NCBI GenBank assembly: GCA_910586745.1
Contig: CAJUJZ010000009.1
Coordinates: 1 to 35,852, forward strand
Reading direction: 5' to 3'
Length of the DNA stretch: 35,852 nt
From: an uncultured Mucispirillum sp.
GTDB lineage: Bacteria > Chrysiogenota > Deferribacteres > Deferribacterales > Mucispirillaceae
The notes below the pieces were generated by a model. It searched no databases, was not told where the DNA came from, and saw only the letters and a program-made list of their open reading frames with translations. Positions 16,525-24,723 of this stretch are shown here, one piece after another. Position 1 is the stretch's first letter. Each line of letters begins with the position of its first letter. The translations under genes and the position numbers were made by a program.

Positions 16525-17334
16525 ATGAAAAAAACTTTATTATTAGTAATATTATTTATTACTGCCTTATTTGGATGTTCTAAAACACATGATGAATATT
16601 TATCAGAAGCAAGAACACTATACAAAAATAAAGAATACGATAAGGCACTATCCCTTTATAATAAAGCATGCGAAAAAGGAAGCCTTAAAGGATGTATGTT
16701 TTTAGCAGATGTTTATAAAAAAGGGACAGTAATAAATACTGATAATAATACATCTTTAAATTATTATAAAAAATCATTTCTTTTAGCAAATCTTTACTGC
16801 CAGCAGAACATAAAAGATGCCTGCAAAACTTTAAGTTACTTATATGAAAATGGTTTAGGTACTGATATTGATTTAGCTAAGGCAGATAATGCTTCATCTA
16901 AAGCCTGCGATTTAGGTGATGCTGCAAGCTGTTATTATCAGGCAAGAGTTAATGCAGACAATATGACAGCTTTTATATTATATAATGATAAAGCATGCCA
17001 GAATAATATGGATTATGCCTGCCTTGTACTTGGAAACACTTACCTTACAGGCTTTAATGAAAGTATGGCAGAAATTGAAAAAGATATAGAAAAAGGCATA
17101 TCATATATCAATAAAGCCTGTGAAATGAATAATGTAATGTGTGCCAGCCTTGCTGATATTTATATAAGCGGTGATGATTTAGAGCAGGATTATAATACTG
17201 CAGTTACATATTATGAAACAGCATTAAAACATTATGAAACATTATGCACTGAAAAAAATGATGATAACCCTGCATGCAGAAATATAGATGTTATAAAATC
17301 AAAGTATTCTTTTGATAATGAAACTATTTATTAA
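16525..17334 (+). CDS. Cysteine-rich Sel1-repeat lipoprotein
   Basis: A 269-residue envelope protein. It starts MKKTLLLVILFITALFGC, a lipoprotein signal with the lipid-bearing Cys at residue 18. A TPR-like unit (YKNKEYDKALSLYNKACEKG) is followed by Sel1-like repeats of about 36 residues, for example KGCMFLADVYKKG, DACKTLSYLYENGLG and YACLVLGNTYLTG. Each repeat carries a pair of Cys at fixed spacing, as in the Helicobacter Hcp proteins, where each repeat is held by a disulfide. That implies periplasmic or surface exposure. Such proteins usually scaffold protein contacts. The 3' end overlaps the 3' end of murB by 11 nt, tail to tail. Confidence 0.85.
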   Translation: MKKTLLLVILFITALFGCSKTHDEYLSEARTLYKNKEYDKALSLYNKACEKGSLKGCMFLADVYKKGTVINTDNNTSLNYYKKSFLLANLYCQQNIKDACKTLSYLYENGLGTDIDLAKADNASSKACDLGDAASCYYQARVNADNMTAFILYNDKACQNNMDYACLVLGNTYLTGFNESMAEIEKDIEKGISYINKACEMNNVMCASLADIYISGDDLEQDYNTAVTYYETALKHYETLCTEKNDDNPACRNIDVIKSKYSFDNETIY

Positions 17335-18193
17335 ACCCTATCATTCTAACTTCAGGCTCTAATTGTATACCTGTTTTATCATATACTGTTTTTTGAATAT
17401 GCAAAATAAGGTTATAAATATCAGAGCTTGATGCATTATCTTCATTTAATATAAAATTAGCATGCTTTGAGCTTACTTCTGCACCACCTATACGGCAGCC
17501 TTTAAGCCCGCATTTTTCTATTAATGTTCCAGCATAGTTTCCTTTCGGCCTTTTAAATACTGAACCGCAGGAAGGCTTATGCAGTGGTTGTTTTTCTTTG
17601 CGTTTTGCAAGAATTTCTTTTCTTATATTTAAAAGTTCTTCGCTTTCTTTTCTGCCGTATAAAAACTCTGCCCATAAAACTATATAACCATTTGTGCCAG
17701 AGCTTAACCTGTAGCTATAGTCTATTTCTTCATTAGTTTTTATAACAACAGAGCCATTTTTATCCATAAGAGCAGCTTTTATACTGGTATCTTTTATTTC
17801 CTGATTATATGCTCCAGCATTCATTTTCACTGCTCCGCCAGTGCTGCCAGGGATACCTGCCATTGATTCCATACCAGAAAGCCCGTTACTGCAGGCATAG
17901 TAAACTAAATCAGCTAAATTTACACCAGCTCCGCATTTTACTGTATTATTTCCATAGTTAATAATATATCTGTTTAATTTTGCTGTGCATATAATAAGCC
18001 CATTATAACCATTATCACTGATTAATAAATTTGAGCCGCCACCTATTACTTCATAATCCAGTTTATTACTGTTAGCAAAATCTAATGCCTGCATTATATC
18101 ATCATTATTACAGCACATAGCAAAATATTTTGCCGAGCCGCCTGTTTTATAGCTTGTATAGTCTTTTAAAAAAATATTTTCTTCTATTATCAT
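17324..18193 (-). CDS. murB: UDP-N-acetylenolpyruvoylglucosamine reductase
   Basis: MurB reduces UDP-GlcNAc-enolpyruvate to UDP-MurNAc with NADPH and FAD, a committed step of peptidoglycan synthesis. The 289-residue length and lack of the extra Tyr loop indicate a type II enzyme. The FAD-binding motif GGGSNLLISDNGYNG lies near residue 52. YSYRLS contains the conserved Arg, CGSVFKRP the proton-donor Ser and EPEVRMIG the C-terminal catalytic Glu. The ATG overlaps the mtnP stop by 4 nt, so it is the last gene of the lolC-to-murB operon. No terminator is visible before the convergent lipoprotein gene. Confidence 0.94.
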   Translation of the reverse strand: MIIEENIFLKDYTSYKTGGSAKYFAMCCNNDDIMQALDFANSNKLDYEVIGGGSNLLISDNGYNGLIICTAKLNRYIINYGNNTVKCGAGVNLADLVYYACSNGLSGMESMAGIPGSTGGAVKMNAGAYNQEIKDTSIKAALMDKNGSVVIKTNEEIDYSYRLSSGTNGYIVLWAEFLYGRKESEELLNIRKEILAKRKEKQPLHKPSCGSVFKRPKGNYAGTLIEKCGLKGCRIGGAEVSSKHANFILNEDNASSSDIYNLILHIQKTVYDKTGIQLEPEVRMIGFNK

Positions 18194-18990
18194 GACTGTT
18201 TATTTATTGCTGCACCTTGTAAAATATCTTTACAGTTACATTCTTCCCTTTTATCATATTTTATATACTGCTCTATTATCTGTGATATTTTTAATGCACT
18301 TCTCTGAGCTTCTTCTATTACTTCATCGCTTGTAAGTTTTCTGCATCCTTCAACCCCTGCTGCTGCATTAGTAATAAGAGAAATATTAGCATAGCATATA
18401 CCCATTTCTTTTGATAAAGTTACTTCTGGAAATAATGTCATGCCCACCATATCTGCTCCCCATGCTCTATACATTTTTATTTCAGCAGGTGTTTCAAAGC
18501 GTGGGCCGTCAGTGCATATATATGTACCATTTTCAATCAGCTTAATACCACATAAGTTTGCACTTTCTTTTAATTTCTGCCTGATAGATGGGCAAAATGG
18601 CTGGCTCATATCAATATGCACCACATACCCTGCTCTGTCATAAAAAGTAATATTTCCCCTTACAGTATTATCTATTGCATCATCAGTTAAAACTAAATCG
18701 CCGCTTTTATAATTTAAGTTTATACCGCCTGCAGCTGAAAATGATAATATTTCATTTACCCCTGCCAAATGAAAGCCATAAATATTTGCCTTATAGTTTA
18801 TCTGGTGTGGAGCAAACCTGTGGTCATCTCCATGTCTTGATAATGAGTAAACCATAACATCATCATTATTATATATTTTATATTTACAGGATGGTCTGCC
18901 ATAAGGTGTTTCTATAAATTCTTCCCCGTAAAAAGAAAGAAATGTAATATTTTCTAATCCACTGCCGCCTATTATACCTATTTTCTTCAC
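18190..18990 (-). CDS. mtnP: Methylthioadenosine phosphorylase family protein
   Basis: A 266-residue purine nucleoside phosphorylase of the MTAP branch, which splits 5'-methylthioadenosine with phosphate into adenine and methylthioribose-1-phosphate. Motifs are GIIGGSGL (residues 5-12) and SRHGDDHRFAPHQINY for phosphate and substrate. TDGPRFETPAEI, GADMVGMTLFPEV and NAAAGVEG also match the family. MTA, methylthioinosine and inosine/guanosine preferences are hard to separate by eye. Because the organism has MqnE, activity on aminodeoxyfutalosine is also possible. It overlaps murB and the TRIC gene by 4 nt each. The last 20 residues, with two Cys, look like an unstructured tail. Confidence 0.85.
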   Translation of the reverse strand: MKKIGIIGGSGLENITFLSFYGEEFIETPYGRPSCKYKIYNNDDVMVYSLSRHGDDHRFAPHQINYKANIYGFHLAGVNEILSFSAAGGINLNYKSGDLVLTDDAIDNTVRGNITFYDRAGYVVHIDMSQPFCPSIRQKLKESANLCGIKLIENGTYICTDGPRFETPAEIKMYRAWGADMVGMTLFPEVTLSKEMGICYANISLITNAAAGVEGCRKLTSDEVIEEAQRSALKISQIIEQYIKYDKREECNCKDILQGAAINKQS

Positions 18991-19607
18991 TCATTTCTCC
19001 CTTTAAAATGTGGTAAATGCCAGTCTTTATATATTGCTAGAATCCTTATTAATGTTACTATAATAGAAGTAATTAAAATATTTATATTTAAGCTGATATT
19101 AAGCCTGTATATTATTATAAATATTATGCCTCCAATAATAGATGCTGATGCATAAACTTCTTTTTTTAATACAAACGGCACTTCCCCTGCCAGAGTATCC
19201 CTAATCATACCGCCTGCTGTTGCTGTCATTACACCAAAAAATATTATGCCATACCATTCTACATCGTATGCAACAGCTACACTTGCACCAATGCTTGTAA
19301 AAACCCCAAGTCCTACAGCATCTGCTATATTTAATGTTTTCATTGGAAGGCTTTTCTCTACTACTGAGCTTAGGAAAAACACAAGCAGCGTTGCTGCTGC
19401 TATTACTATCATATAATTTACATCAGTTAATACAAATGGTGGAGTTCTGCCAAGCATCATATCACGCATTGTGCCGCCGCCAACGCCCACAGATATGGCA
19501 AGTACAAACATTCCATATATATCCATATCTTTTTTTACACCAAGCAAAGCACCTGACACTGCAAAGGCAAATGTTCCAAATAAATCAAAAAAATATAACA
19601 CACTCAT
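18987..19607 (-). CDS. TRIC-type cation channel (UPF0126 family)
   Basis: A 206-residue inner-membrane protein with seven hydrophobic segments and the internal duplication typical of the family: GVGGGTMRDMMLGRTPPFVL in the first half and TAGGMIRDTLAGEVPFVL in the second. Prokaryotic members were formerly annotated as glycine-transporter-like YicG and have been shown in other species to be trimeric intracellular-cation-type channels. A role in potassium balance is plausible; the physiological role here is unknown. It lies 8 nt after lolD and overlaps mtnP by 4 nt. Confidence 0.88.
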   Translation of the reverse strand: MSVLYFFDLFGTFAFAVSGALLGVKKDMDIYGMFVLAISVGVGGGTMRDMMLGRTPPFVLTDVNYMIVIAAATLLVFFLSSVVEKSLPMKTLNIADAVGLGVFTSIGASVAVAYDVEWYGIIFFGVMTATAGGMIRDTLAGEVPFVLKKEVYASASIIGGIIFIIIYRLNISLNINILITSIIVTLIRILAIYKDWHLPHFKGRNE

Positions 19608-19615
19608 TGTTTCGC

Positions 19616-20272
19616 CTATAATTTCTGCATTACAATATGTTTTTTACATTCTTCAGCAATATATTCATCATGGGTTACTATAATAACACAAACTCCATTA
19701 TCGGACTGCTGTTTTAATATATCAAGCACTGCTAAACTGTTTGCTTTATCAAGATTACCTGTAGGCTCATCTGCAAGTATTATTTCAGGCTTGTTAGATA
19801 ATGCTCTGGCTACTGCAATTCTTTGCTGCTCACCACCAGAAAGCTCTGATGGATAGTGATTTCTTCTATCATACAGCCCTACATTTTTAATAAGTTCTAC
19901 AGCCCTTTTTTCAGCATCACTCTTTGAAACATTATGTATAAGCATAGGCATCATAATATTTTCAAGAGCTGTAAAATCATCCAGCAAATAATGAAACTGA
20001 AAAACAAAGCCCATATTTTTACCACGGTAAACATTAAGCTCTGTTTCTTTCATATTATAAATATCTATATCATTAAAAATAATACTGCCTTTTGTTGGCT
20101 TATCAAGTCCACCTATTATATGAAGAAGAGTTGATTTGCCAGCACCTGATGGACCAGTCAAAGCTATTAAGTCCCCTTTTTCTGCTGTAAAATTAAAGTC
20201 ATTTATTACCTGCAGAGTGCTGCCTTTCATATCAAAGTTTTTTGAAACATTTTTTATTTCCAGTAAACTCAT
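19616..20272 (-). CDS. lolD: Lipoprotein-releasing ABC ATPase
   Basis: The ATPase of the LolCDE machine, which lifts lipoproteins out of the inner membrane for transfer to the outer membrane. The 218-residue protein has Walker A GPSGAGKS (about 40-47), a Q-loop in FVFQFHYLLDDFTALEN, signature LSGGEQQR, Walker B IILADEP and H-loop VTHD. The FHLL-type Q-loop sequence is characteristic of LolD over FtsE or MacB. It starts 10 nt after lolC. With only one LolC/E-type permease gene present, the transporter is probably an LolF-type homodimer. Confidence 0.9.
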   Translation of the reverse strand: MSLLEIKNVSKNFDMKGSTLQVINDFNFTAEKGDLIALTGPSGAGKSTLLHIIGGLDKPTKGSIIFNDIDIYNMKETELNVYRGKNMGFVFQFHYLLDDFTALENIMMPMLIHNVSKSDAEKRAVELIKNVGLYDRRNHYPSELSGGEQQRIAVARALSNKPEIILADEPTGNLDKANSLAVLDILKQQSDNGVCVIIVTHDEYIAEECKKHIVMQKL

Positions 20273-20282
20273 TTTTATACCC

Positions 20283-21518
20283 TTAATCGTTTCTTATGCC
20301 ATCTACAATATTCATTTTGGCACTTTGATTAGATGGAAAAAGACTTGCTAAAAATGTAATTAATACAGCACATACAGAAACAAATAAATAAACATGATAA
20401 TCAATATTTAATGGAAGACTATCCATAAAATAAATATCTGCTGGAAGTTTGATAAGTTTATATTTTGTAACAAATATAGAAAGCAGTAATGCAGTAATAT
20501 TTCCCAAGGCTGTGCCTATTATACCAACAATTAAACCCTGCCTTATAAATATACTGCGGATACATGATGAACTTGCACCATAAGCCCTTAATATTGCAAT
20601 ATCTTTCTGCTTATCTTTTACAGTAATTGCTATCATTGAAACAATACTGAATGATGCAACTATAATAATCAAAGTAAGCACTATAAACATTGCATATTTT
20701 TCAAGCTCCAGTGCAGAAAAAAGACTCTGATTCATAGAAAGCCAGTCTCTAGCCCAGTATTTGTTTTCTATTTTCTGGTTTATTGTATATGTTAAATCAA
20801 TAGAATTTACACCTTTTTCTACAGAAACACTTATACCTGTTACACTATTTTCTTTAAGACCAATAAATTCCTGTGCAGCTTCTATGCTTATATAAGCCAT
20901 ACTTGCATTATACTCATATACTCCAGTATCAAATATGCCTTTTACTATAAAGCTTCTCATTTTAGGATTTAAGCCAAAAGGTCCGCGGTTTAGCTGTGGG
21001 CTTATTAAAGTAATAGTATCGCCTACACCAGCCATTAAAGAAAATGCTAAATCTTTACCAAGAAGCACGCCGTAAGGCTCGCCTTCCTGCCTGATTTTTA
21101 TATCATCAAGTGAACCAAAAGTAATAAAAGAAGATATTTTTGAAACAGTTTTTTCTAAATCTGCATCAATACCTTTTATTATAATGCCGGAAACTCCGCT
21201 GCCGCTCATAGAAACTGCCTGCGTATTTACAAAAGGTGCTGCTGCTTTTACACCTTTTATAATCTTGACTTCCTGCATTAATTTTTCATAATCTCTAACA
21301 GGAACAGTAGAAAAATCTGTTATAACAATATCAGCGTTTGTACCCATCATTTTTTCTTTTAAATTATTTGTAAAGCCAGACATTACACTAACTACAAGTA
21401 TTAATGTGGCAGTGCCAAGCATTAAACCAATAATAGATGTAATAGAAAGAAATGAAACAATGCTGTTGCGTTTACGGCTTTTAAAGTACCTTAATGCAAT
21501 AAGATTATCTATTTTCAT
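20283..21518 (-). CDS. lolC: Lipoprotein-releasing permease LolC/LolE type
   Basis: A 411-residue FtsX-fold permease with one transmembrane helix near residue 20-45, a periplasmic domain (about 46-265), and three more helices. The first block (ALRYFKSRKRNSIVSFLSIT, residues 8-27) is diagnostic of LolC/E. VKDKQKDIAILRAYGASSS marks the cytoplasmic coupling region. It works with LolD just downstream. The start ATG at 21518 has AAGG 12 nt upstream, rather far, and a 29-nt near-perfect palindrome (21539-21567) lies directly before that site. It heads the operon lolC-lolD-TRIC-mtnP-murB. Confidence 0.9.
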   Translation of the reverse strand: MKIDNLIALRYFKSRKRNSIVSFLSITSIIGLMLGTATLILVVSVMSGFTNNLKEKMMGTNADIVITDFSTVPVRDYEKLMQEVKIIKGVKAAAPFVNTQAVSMSGSGVSGIIIKGIDADLEKTVSKISSFITFGSLDDIKIRQEGEPYGVLLGKDLAFSLMAGVGDTITLISPQLNRGPFGLNPKMRSFIVKGIFDTGVYEYNASMAYISIEAAQEFIGLKENSVTGISVSVEKGVNSIDLTYTINQKIENKYWARDWLSMNQSLFSALELEKYAMFIVLTLIIIVASFSIVSMIAITVKDKQKDIAILRAYGASSSCIRSIFIRQGLIVGIIGTALGNITALLLSIFVTKYKLIKLPADIYFMDSLPLNIDYHVYLFVSVCAVLITFLASLFPSNQSAKMNIVDGIRND

Positions 21519-21538
21519 TAAAAATACATACCTTCATT

Positions 21539-21567
21539 ATTCATTACCTGTAATACAGGTAATGAAT
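21539..21567. promoter_or_regulatory. 14-bp perfect palindrome in the lolC leader
   Basis: ATTCATTACCTGTA (21539-21552), one base, TACAGGTAATGAAT (21554-21567). It lies about 20 nt upstream of the lolC start, next to its Shine-Dalgarno. On the plus strand it is followed by ATTTTTTAATTTT and could stop rightward transcription, but no rightward gene precedes it. A protein operator or translational control hairpin is more likely. Confidence 0.45.
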
Positions 21568-21817
21568 ATTTTTTAATTTTATATTGTATATAATGCATTT
21601 CTGCAGACTATATTTTTATAGATACTTCACAAAAAATTAGCATAACAAAATTGGCAAAAAATCTTACGATTTTATGCCAGTTATTGCATATCAATAATTA
21701 CTCACCGTAATCATTGATATATCAGTTACTGTTTGACCGCTCTTGTCGCTCAAACAGTCTATAATATTAATTATCCTGTAATTATTTTATTACTATAATC
21801 TCTTAAAAACTATTTTA

Positions 21818-21841
21818 TTATTTCACCCAATAGTTTGGAGC
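21818..21841 (-). pseudogene. Copy 1 of the guaB 3' end
   Basis: Encodes APNYWVK and stop, as at the true guaB end at 22322-22345, with one synonymous-type change (GTG for GTA). It has no coding sequence upstream and is a by-product of the tandem duplication. Confidence 0.8.
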
Positions 21842-21969
21842 AACTTTACTTTGGCAAAAAATCTTACGATTTTATGCCAGCTATTACACATCAATAATTA
21901 CTCACCGAAATCATCGATATATTAGTTACTGTTTGACCGCTCTTGTCGCTCAAACAGTCAGTTAATTTA

Positions 21970-21993
21970 TTATTTTACCCAATAGTTTGGAGC
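21970..21993 (-). pseudogene. Copy 2 of the guaB 3' end
   Basis: Identical over 24 nt to the last seven sense codons plus stop of guaB, including the GTA valine codon. Confidence 0.8.
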
Positions 21994-22169
21994 AACTTTA
22001 CTTTGGCAAAAAATCTTACGATTTTATGCCAGTTATTACATATCAATAATTACTCACCGTAATCATTGATATATTAGTTACTGTTTGACCGCTCTTGTCG
22101 CTCAAACAGTCTATAATATTAATTATTCTGTAATTATTTTATTACTATAGTCACTTAAAAACTATTTTA

Positions 22170-22193
22170 TTATTTCACCCAATAGTTTGGAGC
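22170..22193 (-). pseudogene. Copy 3 of the guaB 3' end
   Basis: Same 24-nt guaB end with the GTG variant found in copy 1, in keeping with the 352-bp duplication. Confidence 0.8.
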
Positions 22194-22321
22194 AACTTTA
22201 CTTTGGCAAAAAATCTTACGATTTTATGCCAGCTATTACATATCAATAATTACTCACTGTAATCATCGATATATTAGTTACTGTTTGACCGCCCTTGTCG
22301 CTTCAACAGTCAGTTAATTTA

Positions 22322-23806
22322 TTATTTTACCCAATAGTTTGGAGCTTCTTTTGTGATTTGAACATCGTGTACATGAGATTCAGAAAGCCCAGCACTTGTT
22401 ATGCGAACAAATCTTGCGTTGCTGCGTAATTCATCAATTGTTTTACAGCCTGCATATCCCATACCTGAACGAAGACCACCAATTAACTGATAAATTGTCT
22501 GATTTAATTCACCTTTAAAGTGAACACGACCTTCAATACCTTCTGGAACAAATTTAACATCACTTACAGTGCCATCTTGGAAATATCTGTCTTTTGAGCC
22601 ATCTTTCATAGCACCAACAGAACCCATACCACGATATACTTTGTAGCTTCTGCCTTGATAAAGCTCTATTTCTCCAGGTGCTTCTAAGGTACCAGCAAGT
22701 AATGAACCAAGCATTACAGAGTTTGCACCTGCTGCTAATGCTTTTACTATATCACCAGAATATTTTATACCGCCATCTGCTATTATAGGGATATCTGCAT
22801 CTCTGGCTGCTGTAGAACAGTCAAGAATTGCAGTAATCTGTGGCACACCTACACCTGCTACAATACGAGTAGTACATATTGATCCAGGTCCAATACCTAC
22901 TTTTACACAGTCTGCCCCAGCATGAGCTAATGCAAGAACTGCTTCGCTTGTTGCCACATTACCTGCTACAACCTGTAAATCAGGGTATTTTCTTTTGATT
23001 TGCTTTACTACATCTAAAACTTTTTTAGAATGCCCATGTGCTGTATCAACTGTAACAACATCTACTTTTTTACTTACAAGTTCAGCAACCCTTTCTAATG
23101 TGTCAGGTGCTGTACCAACTGCTGCACCAGATAAAAGTCTGCCCATTTTATCTTTTGATGCAAGTGGGTATTTTAAGCGTTTATTAATATCTTTTATAGT
23201 AATTAAACCTTTTAAACAATAGTTATCATCTACAACTAAAAGTTTTTCTATTCTGTGCTTATGTAAATGCTCAACAGCATCTTCAAAAGATGTACCCACT
23301 GGAACTGTTACAAGATTTTCACTTGTCATATATTCTGATACTTTAGATGAAGTATCTTTAACAAAACGCAAATCTCTATTAGTTAAGATACCGCATAATT
23401 TACCATTTTTTACAACAGGTATACCAGAAATTTTATATTTTGTCATAAGTTCCCAAGCATCCCCTATAGTCTGGTCTGGGTTGATAGTAATAGGGTCAAC
23501 TATCATACCGCTTTCTGAGCGTTTTACTTTATCTACTTCATCAGCCTGTTTTTCAATAGACATATTTTTATGGATAAATCCAAGACCACCAACCTGAGCC
23601 ATAGCTATTGCAAGCCTTGCTTCTGTTACAGTATCCATAGCAGCTGAAACAATTGGAATATTTAATGTAATAGAATTAGTCAGTTTAGTAGAAGTAATCA
23701 CATCTGATGGTAAAATCTCAGAGTATGAAGGGGTAACCAGCACATCATCAAATGTAAGTGCCTCACCTACGAATTTATTTTCGTAGTATTGAGTAAATTT
23801 GTTCAC
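22322..23806 (-). CDS. guaB: Inosine-5'-monophosphate dehydrogenase
   Basis: GuaB oxidises IMP to XMP with NAD+, the first committed step of GMP synthesis. The 494-residue protein has the barrel start LTFDDVLVTPSYSEI and two CBS domains (about 95-205; ISGIPVVKNGKLCGILTNRD, IEKLLVVDDNYCLKGLITI). The catalytic loop is GPGSICTTRIVAGVG, and GGIKYSGDIVKALAAGA and GAMKDGSKDRYF follow. The start is GTG at 23806 with GGAGG 5 nt upstream; an in-frame TTG lies inside that Shine-Dalgarno. It has its own promoter. Its last codons are copied three times downstream in the tandem array. Confidence 0.95.
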   Translation of the reverse strand: MNKFTQYYENKFVGEALTFDDVLVTPSYSEILPSDVITSTKLTNSITLNIPIVSAAMDTVTEARLAIAMAQVGGLGFIHKNMSIEKQADEVDKVKRSESGMIVDPITINPDQTIGDAWELMTKYKISGIPVVKNGKLCGILTNRDLRFVKDTSSKVSEYMTSENLVTVPVGTSFEDAVEHLHKHRIEKLLVVDDNYCLKGLITIKDINKRLKYPLASKDKMGRLLSGAAVGTAPDTLERVAELVSKKVDVVTVDTAHGHSKKVLDVVKQIKRKYPDLQVVAGNVATSEAVLALAHAGADCVKVGIGPGSICTTRIVAGVGVPQITAILDCSTAARDADIPIIADGGIKYSGDIVKALAAGANSVMLGSLLAGTLEAPGEIELYQGRSYKVYRGMGSVGAMKDGSKDRYFQDGTVSDVKFVPEGIEGRVHFKGELNQTIYQLIGGLRSGMGYAGCKTIDELRSNARFVRITSAGLSESHVHDVQITKEAPNYWVK

Positions 23807-23894
23807 AAAAGCCTCCAATTAAATACAAATCAAAAAGTCTATTAATAATACATAATAAAAATTTTAATTAGTCTATAGTTATATCTATCATTTT

Positions 23895-23924
23895 ATTATA
23901 TGACAAGTCTATACTATTTATCAA
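23895..23924 (-). promoter_or_regulatory. Promoter of guaB
   Basis: Minus strand: TTGATA (23924-23919), 18 nt, TATAAT (23900-23895). The -35 lies in the last codons of nadE. The leader would be about 80 nt; no riboswitch-like fold was seen in it. Confidence 0.55.
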
Positions 23925-24723
23925 GATTTAAAAAAATATTTTCATCAATCGCACATCTTTTGTTTATGCCACTTTGGCATATAAAAGGTGTGTGCCTTTT
24001 AAAACTGTTAGAAATTACACGCTTTATTATTTTATCTACACTTTCTTGACCATACTTTTTATAAAGCTCATCTTTGCATAAATGCAGATGTTCAATATCA
24101 TATAAAATATTATCTATTAATTCGTAAGTTAAGCCTAACTCTGCCTCATCTGTCTGACCAGGCCATAAATCTGCAGTAGGTGCTTTTGTCATAATGCTTT
24201 CAACCATATCTACAGCAGCACTTACTCCATAAACTTCTCTTTTATAAAGTTCACCAATTATATTTATGCCAGATGCCGTATCACCATACCATGTGCCATA
24301 GCCTAAAAGCAGCTCTGTTCTGTTGCTTGTGCCTATAACTACACCACTGTGTTCTGCCGCCTTATCAAAAAGGACAACCATTCTGCAGCGAGCCATAATA
24401 TTGCCTTTTCTAAGTGGTGTAACATTACCACACATATTAATAAAAGCGTCTGCTGCAGCAGAAATATCTACAACTTCAAGTTTAAAGCCATATTTTTCTG
24501 ATAACTTATGAGCATCATTATAAGAATGTTCTGACGAAGTTTTATAAGGCATAAAAAATCCTTGTACTTTTTTCTCACCAAGAGCCTTGCAGGCAGCAGC
24601 ACATGCAAGGGCAGAATCTATTCCACCAGATATACCTATAACTGCATTTTCTGCCCCTGTTTTATCAAAAGCATTTTTAAAGGATAATACTAAATTATCA
24701 AGTATGTCTAAATAATTCATCAT
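23914..24723 (-). CDS. nadE: NH3-dependent NAD+ synthetase
   Basis: NadE amidates nicotinic acid adenine dinucleotide to NAD+ using ATP. The 269-residue protein has the PP-loop SGGIDSA (about 30-36), GTSNRTELLLGYGTWYGD and PTADLWPGQTDEAELG. There is no N-terminal nitrilase/glutaminase domain, so it takes ammonia directly or from a separate protein. The start overlaps the moaC stop (TAATG). Two ATG codons stand side by side; AAGGA is 3 nt from the first and 6 nt from the second, so the second may be used. It is the last gene of the ychF-SH3-moaC-nadE operon. Confidence 0.93.
   Translation of the reverse strand: MMNYLDILDNLVLSFKNAFDKTGAENAVIGISGGIDSALACAAACKALGEKKVQGFFMPYKTSSEHSYNDAHKLSEKYGFKLEVVDISAAADAFINMCGNVTPLRKGNIMARCRMVVLFDKAAEHSGVVIGTSNRTELLLGYGTWYGDTASGINIIGELYKREVYGVSAAVDMVESIMTKAPTADLWPGQTDEAELGLTYELIDNILYDIEHLHLCKDELYKKYGQESVDKIIKRVISNSFKRHTPFICQSGINKRCAIDENIFLNLDK

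Larger units (their letters stand above)
21651..22354. repeat. 352-bp tandem duplication of a 200 + 152-bp hairpin module pair downstream of guaB
   Basis: Four modules begin with TTGGCAAAAAATC at 21651, 21851, 22003 and 22203. Spacing is 200, 152, 200 and again about 152 nt, so a 352-bp long-plus-short pair (21651-22002) is repeated exactly once (22003-22354), the last copy running into guaB itself. Each module has three hairpins; in the first these are 21652-21679 (12-bp arms, one mismatch), 21688-21720 (8-bp outer stem) and 21728-21758 (9-bp stem). On the minus strand the first ends GATTTTTTG and may terminate guaB transcripts. Copies differ by scattered point changes. Fragments of the guaB 3' end separate the modules. 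Confidence 0.88.

Noticed and set aside
21539..21580. Rho-independent terminator for a rightward gene
   Set aside because: It has a T-run on the plus strand, but no plus-strand gene ends nearby.
21651..22354. CRISPR array
   Set aside because: The units are 150-200 nt, nearly identical throughout and without unique spacers; no cas gene is nearby.
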